DNA of 64,000 bases, from positions 434,001 through 498,000 of the forward strand of contig NZ_JAKRRW010000001.1 in assembly GCF_026191635.1 (NCBI RefSeq), read 5' to 3'. Under the pieces are notes generated by a model that saw nothing but the letters and a program-made list of their open reading frames with translations, was not told the DNA's origin and made no database searches. The position numbers and the translations under genes are program-made. Positions 58,409-64,000 of this stretch are shown here, piece by piece (position 1 is the first letter of the stretch; the number at the start of each line of letters is the position of its first letter). This stretch comes from Photobacterium obscurum (GTDB lineage: Bacteria; Pseudomonadota; Gammaproteobacteria; Enterobacterales; Vibrionaceae).

Positions 58409-60487
58409 ATGTTACACAGTCAGATAAAAAGTGATATCAAACAATGCTATGAGAACTTGGGAAACCAACTAGATAACTTCATTCCCAGACGAGCACAGAA
58501 CTATCTTGTAGCAGAGATCGCCAAAACTCTGGCTGGTGAATACCACCCAAAACACCGTATGCTGGTCGCAGAAGCAGGTACCGGGATCGGCAAATCACTT
58601 TCCTATCTACTCGGCGGGATCCCGTTCGCGTTGTTCAATAACAAAAAAATCCTAATATCGACTGCGACCGTAGCGCTGCAAGAACAGCTGATCAACAAGG
58701 ACCTACCGCTGTTCAACCGAATTTTCCCTAAAGAGTTCAGCTTTATCTTAGCCAAAGGCCGGCAACGATACTGCTGTACCCATAAACTGGAAGCTTGCTG
58801 TATTACCGATACAGATCAACAGGTTGCACTTTGGGAAGAAAAACCTAAAAAGTCCGATTTAGATCTTTTGAAGCGAATGCTTAAAGCCAGCGAAGCCCAA
58901 AAATGGGACGGAGACCGTGACAGCTGGCCAACATCGATACCTGATCGTGTCTGGCAACAAATCGTGGCAGACAAGCACAGCTGCCATGCCGGATTGCCTA
59001 AACACCGTAGCTGTCCATTCGCCAAGGCACGTGAACACCTTGAAAAAGCCGACGTGATTATTGCCAATCATGCATTGCTAATGGCCGACATCGAGCTTGG
59101 TGGTGGAATTATCCTGCCGGAGCCCGAGCAAACCATCTACATTATTGATGAGGCACACCACCTTCCTCAGGTTGCACGGGATTTCTCATCCGCTGCAGCA
59201 AGCCTGAAAGGCGCGGCCAACTGGCTGGAAAAACTCAATCAATCCGTCAGTAAACTGGCAGAACTGGCTGACTACAAAAAAGCCGGCCGTTTTCAGACCA
59301 CGCTCAGCGAAACCATTACCCACCTGATACCGTCACTGCGCCAAATCGCAGCCAGTGTCGACCCTGCACAGTTTAGCCAGGATGGTATATACCGCTTTGA
59401 GCATGGTGAACTCCCCGACTGGTTGGTTGAGGAAGCTAAAGGCTGCAAAGAAGCCAGCAAAAAGGCTCTACAGTCACTCGGTAAGATTCATGATTTGATT
59501 TCAGAGCGAATTAAAGAAAACGAAATCATTCCACGGCTGGGTGAGCAGGCCCTTGCCGAGTCCGGTTTCTATTTACAGCGACTAGAAAATCTCGAAAAAG
59601 TCTGGACATTAATGGCCCAGCCAAACAACGACAAAGGCGCCCCGCTTGCCCGGTGGATAGAAAAAAATCCTGACCGAGAAGGCGACTATATTGTTGAAGT
59701 ATCTCCACTGGAAGTTGGCTACCGGTTGGATCAACTGCTCTGGAGTCGTTCTGCCGGCTCGATTTTAGTTTCGGCGACTCTACGAGCACTGAACCAATTT
59801 GACTATTTCTGCCGTCAGGCCGGTATCTTTGAGAAAGACAGTACACGCTTTTTGGCGCTGGCCTCACCGTTTGATTATCAGAATAATGCCCGGTTGGTTA
59901 TTCCGGCAATGCCGCTTGAACCTCAAGCCGATAAGTTCACCGATCTGCTGATTGACACACTACCCGAATATCTGGAGGGCGAAAAATCCAGCCTCGTGTT
60001 GTTCTCTTCCTACTGGCAGATGAATAAGGTTGCCGATGAAATACGCCCGCTAGCAAAGAAAAACAAGTGGGAACTGCTGGTTCAAGGTGATGAATCTAGA
60101 AATATCACTCTAAAAAAACATAAAGAGAACTGTCAAAAAGGTAAAACGAGCATCCTTTTTGGTACAGGAAGCTTCTCTGAAGGTCTTGATCTACCTGGTG
60201 ACTTACTCACCAACCTGATCATCACCAAAATTCCGTTTGCCGTTCCGACATCTCCAGTAGAAGAAGCACATGCCGAATATATCGAAAGCCGTGGCGGTAA
60301 TCCCTTCCTTCAGATATCCGTCCCGGAGGCCAGTAAAAAACTGATCCAATCCGCTGGGCGATTACTGCGTAAAGAGCAAGATTCTGGTAGAGTCGTGCTG
60401 CTTGACCGTCGGGTGATCAGCCGCCGTTACGGTAAAGCACTACTTGACTCACTGCCACCTTTTAAACGTGTCATTGAATACCCTTAA
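58409..60487 (+). CDS. dinG: ATP-dependent DNA helicase DinG
   Basis: This 692-residue XPD-like superfamily 2 helicase has Walker A AEAGTGIGKS (Lys about 62) and an iron-sulfur domain with several Cys (CCTHKLEACC, CHAGLPKHRSCPF). The DEAH box is IIDEAHH, and motif VI is QSAGRLLRKE. It unwinds 5'-3' and resolves R-loops and replication blocks. It is near E. coli DinG in length (716). It heads a run of rightward genes. Confidence 0.95.
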   Translation: MLHSQIKSDIKQCYENLGNQLDNFIPRRAQNYLVAEIAKTLAGEYHPKHRMLVAEAGTGIGKSLSYLLGGIPFALFNNKKILISTATVALQEQLINKDLPLFNRIFPKEFSFILAKGRQRYCCTHKLEACCITDTDQQVALWEEKPKKSDLDLLKRMLKASEAQKWDGDRDSWPTSIPDRVWQQIVADKHSCHAGLPKHRSCPFAKAREHLEKADVIIANHALLMADIELGGGIILPEPEQTIYIIDEAHHLPQVARDFSSAAASLKGAANWLEKLNQSVSKLAELADYKKAGRFQTTLSETITHLIPSLRQIAASVDPAQFSQDGIYRFEHGELPDWLVEEAKGCKEASKKALQSLGKIHDLISERIKENEIIPRLGEQALAESGFYLQRLENLEKVWTLMAQPNNDKGAPLARWIEKNPDREGDYIVEVSPLEVGYRLDQLLWSRSAGSILVSATLRALNQFDYFCRQAGIFEKDSTRFLALASPFDYQNNARLVIPAMPLEPQADKFTDLLIDTLPEYLEGEKSSLVLFSSYWQMNKVADEIRPLAKKNKWELLVQGDESRNITLKKHKENCQKGKTSILFGTGSFSEGLDLPGDLLTNLIITKIPFAVPTSPVEEAHAEYIESRGGNPFLQISVPEASKKLIQSAGRLLRKEQDSGRVVLLDRRVISRRYGKALLDSLPPFKRVIEYP

Positions 60488-60503
60488 TTAAGAAAAACGA
60501 TTA

Positions 60504-61277
60504 ATGATAGAAATGATTGAACCAAGTATGTTGATCGTACTTGGTCTTGTTGCTTTTGCTGCTGGATTTATTGATGCCGTTGCCGGTGGCGGAGGGATGC
60601 TTACCGTCCCTACCCTGCTGTCTATCGGTCTACCGCCACATATTGCCCTGGGTACCAACAAATTAGCAGCTACATTTGCTTCTTCGACGGCAGCTTGGAC
60701 TTATTATCGTAAGCAGCTGTTTTCTCCATCGTTCTGGCGCGCTTCATTTATCGCAACCTTAATTGGTGCCATTACCGGAACCCTTGTTGTAGATCTGATC
60801 AGTACTGATTGGCTGGAAAAAGTATTGCCGCTAATCATATTGGCTGTCGCGATATACACCGTCTGGCATCCCCACCCTAAAGGCAACTCACATAAACTGC
60901 CCAAGCCTTGCCGTCGGCTGACACGTAAACAGTGGTTACAGGGGACGTCATTAGGATTTTACGATGGGCTGGCCGGGCCGGGCACCGGCGCTTTCTGGAC
61001 GGTTTCAAATATGGCGCTTTATCGACTCGATATCCTGATGGCATCGGGGCTTTCCAAAGCAATGAATTTTACCAGTAATCTGACATCGCTGATCACTTTT
61101 GCCGTTCTCGGCCACATCAACTTTGCCTTAGGCTTAACGATGGGCGTATGCTTAATGCTCGGCGCTTTTATTGGTGCCCATTCCGCGATTCGCTTTGGTG
61201 CCAAATTTATCCGTCCAGTCTTTGTTACTGTCGTCATTGTGCTTGCCGTCAAACTCGCGTGGCAAGCCTGGTTCTGA
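60504..61277 (+). CDS. TSUP (TauE/SafE, YfcA-type) membrane permease
   Basis: A 257-residue protein with about eight hydrophobic helices and the TSUP repeats AGFIDAVAGGGGMLTVP and GFYDGLAGPGTGAFWT. Family members move sulfite, sulfonates or organic anions across the inner membrane. The substrate here is not evident. It lies 16 bp after dinG and 32 bp before priC. Confidence 0.88.
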   Translation: MIEMIEPSMLIVLGLVAFAAGFIDAVAGGGGMLTVPTLLSIGLPPHIALGTNKLAATFASSTAAWTYYRKQLFSPSFWRASFIATLIGAITGTLVVDLISTDWLEKVLPLIILAVAIYTVWHPHPKGNSHKLPKPCRRLTRKQWLQGTSLGFYDGLAGPGTGAFWTVSNMALYRLDILMASGLSKAMNFTSNLTSLITFAVLGHINFALGLTMGVCLMLGAFIGAHSAIRFGAKFIRPVFVTVVIVLAVKLAWQAWF

Positions 61278-61309
61278 TCTGAGATAAACCGATACCGGAT
61301 TTGATAACG

Positions 61310-61861
61310 ATGCCCGATCTCAAACGTTTAGAAAATATCCTTGACCAACTGGCCACCGATGCAGCCCAAACAGACCGCAAGCGCGGCGAGGCTGCTCGGC
61401 CACTGTTCGACGAGCAGCTTTTCTTCTGCCGCAGTAAATTACTTACCCCCTGCGTGGCAGAAATACGCGGTGAAATCAGCGCACTCAGAAACGAACGCAA
61501 AGCCGGAAAACTTCAGGCATCGCGAACCCAACACATCTGCGAGAAAATCATCGCGCAAATACAGGCCATTCAACGCGAGCTAGCTACCCAGCAAATCCGT
61601 AAGAATGAGCCCAAGCGAAAGCAGGGCTGGAAGCGGCCAATTCATGAGATGTATCAAGATTTGGCTCAGCATCAAGACTGGGAAAGACGTCTGGCAGCCA
61701 TGCAACGCGATAAGGAAATGATGATCAATCGCTGTACAACATTAGTCGAACAGCAAAATCTGCAAAAAGAAGTATTGGCACTCGAAGGAAGATTGTCTCG
61801 CTGCCGTACTGCACTGGCCAAAATTGAAAAAGAGATCAGCCTTCGAGAGCGAAAAGGATAA
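61310..61861 (+). CDS. priC: Primosomal replication protein PriC
   Basis: A 183-residue basic helical protein. Its C-terminal half parallels E. coli PriC: HQDWERRLAAMQ, LVEQQNLQKEVLALE, RLSRCRTALAKIEKEI. It restarts stalled forks by loading DnaB on gapped DNA. ATG at 61310 is preferred to a TTG 9 bp upstream. It is preceded by the TSUP gene and followed 3 bp later by the HDAC-like gene, indicating one operon. Confidence 0.85.
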   Translation: MPDLKRLENILDQLATDAAQTDRKRGEAARPLFDEQLFFCRSKLLTPCVAEIRGEISALRNERKAGKLQASRTQHICEKIIAQIQAIQRELATQQIRKNEPKRKQGWKRPIHEMYQDLAQHQDWERRLAAMQRDKEMMINRCTTLVEQQNLQKEVLALEGRLSRCRTALAKIEKEISLRERKG

Positions 61862-61864
61862 CGG

Positions 61865-62806
61865 ATGCTGCCACTGGTTTATCACCCAATTTATTCTCAG
61901 TTGGATTTACCGGCGGATCACCGCTACCCCATTTCCAAGTACCGACGATTGTATCAACACCTCACAGAGGTTTTAAAGATAGAGCAGCAAGCCGATGCCT
62001 TGTTCTATCAACCAGAAGCGATAACCGCTGCAGACTTAAAAAGCCTCCACCAGCCTGATTATATTGACGCGCTGTTTAGTAATACCCTGCCCGCAGCAAA
62101 AATGCGTCGTATTGGTTTTCCGTGGAGCCAACAACTTATAGACCGTACGCTGACATCCGCAGCAGGTACCCGCCTGGCCGTAGACCTTGCCTACGAGCAT
62201 GGGATCGGACTCCATCTTAGTGGGGGATACCACCATGCGCATCACGATTTTGGCAGTGGCTTCTGTTTAGTCAACGACCTTGCTTTCGCAGCCAGACATG
62301 CCCTTACCCTTGACGGTATCGACAAAGTGATGATCATTGACTGTGATGTTCACCAGGGTGACGGTACAGCAACCCTGCTGAGCGACGATGACGACATCAT
62401 TACCTTCTCGGTTCATTGCGATAAGAATTTTCCGGCCCGTAAGCCCGATTCCGATATTGATCTGGCACTGCCTAAACAGACGACGACAGAAGATTACCTA
62501 ACGGCATTTGAAGCGATCCTTAATCTGGCCCTGGCTCAACACCAACCCGACTTCATTCTCTATGATGCCGGTGTCGATATTCACCAAAACGACGAACTGG
62601 GTTATTTTAATGTATGCAAAGACGGTATCTTTAAACGTGATCACTTAGTGCTCAATCACTGCCAGCAGGCTGAAATACCTGTTGCTGCAGTTGTCGGGGG
62701 CGGATACCGAAAAGATCACCAGCAACTGGTCGAACTGCATACCCAACTGTTCCATGCGGCTATCGCGGTTTATCCCCCCCAGCAATGTAAGACACGAGCT
62801 CAATGA
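61865..62806 (+). CDS. Histone deacetylase-family hydrolase
   Basis: This 313-residue arginase/deacetylase-fold enzyme has the general-base His pair and GFC motif (HHAHHDFGSGFC) and zinc ligands in DCDVHQGDG. A second Asp is in YDAGVDIHQNDELG, and the GGGY loop lies near the C-terminus. Bacterial relatives act on acetylated polyamines, acetoin-operon targets or unknown amides. The substrate cannot be inferred here. AAGGA precedes ATG. It is inserted between priC and rsmS, which adjoin in E. coli. Confidence 0.88.
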   Translation: MLPLVYHPIYSQLDLPADHRYPISKYRRLYQHLTEVLKIEQQADALFYQPEAITAADLKSLHQPDYIDALFSNTLPAAKMRRIGFPWSQQLIDRTLTSAAGTRLAVDLAYEHGIGLHLSGGYHHAHHDFGSGFCLVNDLAFAARHALTLDGIDKVMIIDCDVHQGDGTATLLSDDDDIITFSVHCDKNFPARKPDSDIDLALPKQTTTEDYLTAFEAILNLALAQHQPDFILYDAGVDIHQNDELGYFNVCKDGIFKRDHLVLNHCQQAEIPVAAVVGGGYRKDHQQLVELHTQLFHAAIAVYPPQQCKTRAQ

Positions 62807-62903
62807 CACATAGCTTACCAAGTTCTAATTTGTGCTAAGCTCGTGAGAACAGGCAGTATTGTGGCTAACCCACCGTAAATCCACTCAATCATTAAAGAGC
62901 ACT

Positions 62904-63071
62904 ATGACAGATAAAAAGACACCAACGCCATTAGATGAAGCTCCAGAAGATATTAAGCTTGCTGTTGATCTGATTTACCTGCTGGAAAGCAATGAAATTT
63001 CACCCGAGATTGCTCTTTCAGCCCTAGAGATCGTCACTCAGGATCTCAAAGCGAAGCTCAATAAATCATAA
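62904..63071 (+). CDS. rsmS: RsmS/YbaM small regulator (DUF2496)
   Basis: A 55-residue protein whose core, EAPEDIKLAVDLIYLLESN, matches E. coli YbaM (RsmS). It continues with PEIALSALEIVTQDLKAKL. RsmS has been described as a pleiotropic regulator in soft-rot enterobacteria. The mechanism is unclear. A longer reading from 62859 lacks support; ATG at 62904 has AAAGAG upstream. It follows the priC cluster, as in E. coli. Confidence 0.85.
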   Translation: MTDKKTPTPLDEAPEDIKLAVDLIYLLESNEISPEIALSALEIVTQDLKAKLNKS

Positions 63072-63102
63072 TATCTTTCCCTGATATTAAACCAGACACT
63101 TA

Positions 63103-63130
63103 CCAGCAGTTTGATTATTCAAACTGCTGG
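63103..63130 (+). terminator. Terminator after rsmS
   Basis: CCAGCAGTTTGA pairs perfectly over 12 bp with TCAAACTGCTGG around a TTAT loop, followed by ATATATTTAT. The U tail is interrupted, but its placement 32 bp past rsmS fits. Confidence 0.7.
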
Positions 63131-63405
63131 ATATATTTATAAATGGCAATTCATTTTAATAACCAACCTCATTGCTATTGTGAATTTTACCATTGCCCAA
63201 GCCGTCAATAAAATGACGACAAATATAGCTTAAGCGCCAGACAAATATCACTTTTGCCCCTCTATAAAAAATATTCAATATAATTTATCGATACGATTTA
63301 TCTTGTATATAAATATAATTAGAATACACGTTGCTTAAATAATAATTAGATCGTTAACTGCTTTTACTTATATTCATTGTTAATTCCATCATCAAGGAGT
63401 GCCTC
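63131..63405 (+). promoter_or_regulatory. AT-rich leader of the right-edge lipoprotein gene
   Basis: A strongly AT-rich stretch with several TATAAT-like hexamers (for example near 63279 and 63318), consistent with a promoter region. No gene is seen. AAGGAGT at 63394-63400 is the ribosome binding site for the next gene. Confidence 0.5.
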
Positions 63406-64000
63406 ATGAAGAGGGATTTTAAAATTGCTGCAATTGCTGTAGCCATTACACTTTCAGGTTGTGCATCTGATTCTGATTCAACAGCAAGCCTTCCACTGGA
63501 GACCAACCAGTCACAAGCCGCTGTTCAAATCGATAGCTTTGTACAGTCTCTCGAGAATGCTGAAAAAACACTTGCAGCAACAAAAAGCACAGAACTGGAT
63601 TGGTTTGCATCAATTCAAATGCGCGATGCTAAAAAAGCACTGGCAGAAGCTAAAGAATATTACGCGGAATTTGAACTAGACCCATCACAAGCCAATAGCA
63701 GCAGTGGATTCTTTAGTTCAAAAACGAACCTGCAAGCAGCCGAAGAGAGCATTGCGGCATTTAATACCCATGTAACTAAAGCAGAAACCATTCGTGCTGA
63801 AGCATTAACAATATTAGAAGATGCCTTCAGTTACCGTGACCAACTAGAAACTATCAATGCCGCTAAATATTATCCAAAAACAGCCAAGCAGCTAGAACAA
63901 AAACTCAAAAGACTCGTTGATAATATTGCCAGTGACAACGCAGATAAAGCAGTGAGTGCACAGCCAGAATTAGTTCGTAAACAACGAGCTCTGGAAGTCA
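63406..64000 (+). CDS. Lipoprotein, partial at the window edge
   Basis: An open frame of 198 codons runs off the right edge. It starts MKRDFKIAAIAVAITLSGC, a clear lipoprotein signal with lipobox LSGC (Cys 19). A highly helical, Ala/Glu/Lys-rich sequence follows (VQSLENAEKTLAATKS, RDAKKALAEAKEYYAEF), typical of coiled-coil envelope proteins. I do not recognise the family; the missing C-terminus may carry the diagnostic domain. Confidence 0.8.
   Translation, partial: MKRDFKIAAIAVAITLSGCASDSDSTASLPLETNQSQAAVQIDSFVQSLENAEKTLAATKSTELDWFASIQMRDAKKALAEAKEYYAEFELDPSQANSSSGFFSSKTNLQAAEESIAAFNTHVTKAETIRAEALTILEDAFSYRDQLETINAAKYYPKTAKQLEQKLKRLVDNIASDNADKAVSAQPELVRKQRALEV

Overview
The window is chromosomal DNA of a marine gammaproteobacterium of the family Vibrionaceae. 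The evidence is a toxR-toxS pair divergent from htpG, a TfoS-type chitin sensor next to znuA, OmpU-like porins, a V. harveyi-type GH20 chitobiase lipoprotein, and the gene order suc - sdh - gltA - pgm - seqA - fldA - fur - glnS - nag. Photobacterium or a close relative (Grimontia, Enterovibrio) fits best, but the genus cannot be fixed by eye. There are no rRNA or tRNA genes, insertion sequences, prophage or CRISPR arrays. Almost everything is core genome.

Layout. 1-640: a gene-poor stretch holding a highly structured candidate small RNA with its own terminator, plus an inverted repeat. 641-8.6 kb: a giant one-protein two-component regulator (TfoS-like), an M23 murein endopeptidase, and zinc uptake genes znuA / znuCB transcribed divergently from a Zur operator. 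8.6-20.3 kb: a TCA block on the minus strand (sdhCDAB, sucABCD) facing gltA. 20.4-29.6 kb: housekeeping genes (Nif3-like, YbfA, DUF1853, pgm-seqA, ybfF, DUF2788, fldA, fur, glnS). 29.9-41.6 kb: chitobiase, nagE / nagBAC, a cation/proton antiporter and asnB, where chitin sugars enter metabolism. 41.9-54.4 kb: an E. coli-like gsk, hemH, adk, htpG, [toxRS, porin], recR, ybaB, dnaX, apt series. 54.4-64 kb: ybaN with no usual start codon, dispersed ATACCAA/TTGGTAT repeats, a tiny ORF, a DksA-like protein, DUF2057, a second porin, dinG, a TSUP permease, priC, an HDAC-like hydrolase, rsmS and a truncated lipoprotein gene at the right edge.

How it fits together. Two chitin layers share the window. 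The first is a predicted chitin-sensing regulator with a candidate TfoR-type sRNA, which in V. cholerae controls competence through tfoX. The second is the chitobiase / nag catabolic set with NagC and CRP-like sites. Zinc starvation probably co-induces uptake (znuABC) and a zinc-dependent endopeptidase sitting 2 bp behind znuA. ToxRS lies directly beside an OmpU-like porin.

The observations most worth checking are: the RNA at about 325-456, built from an imperfect tandem duplication; the ybaN start (non-AUG codon, or one-base indel in a 5-G run); a 265-bp non-autonomous element with three related partial copies; and a well-formed dnaX programmed -1 frameshift site.
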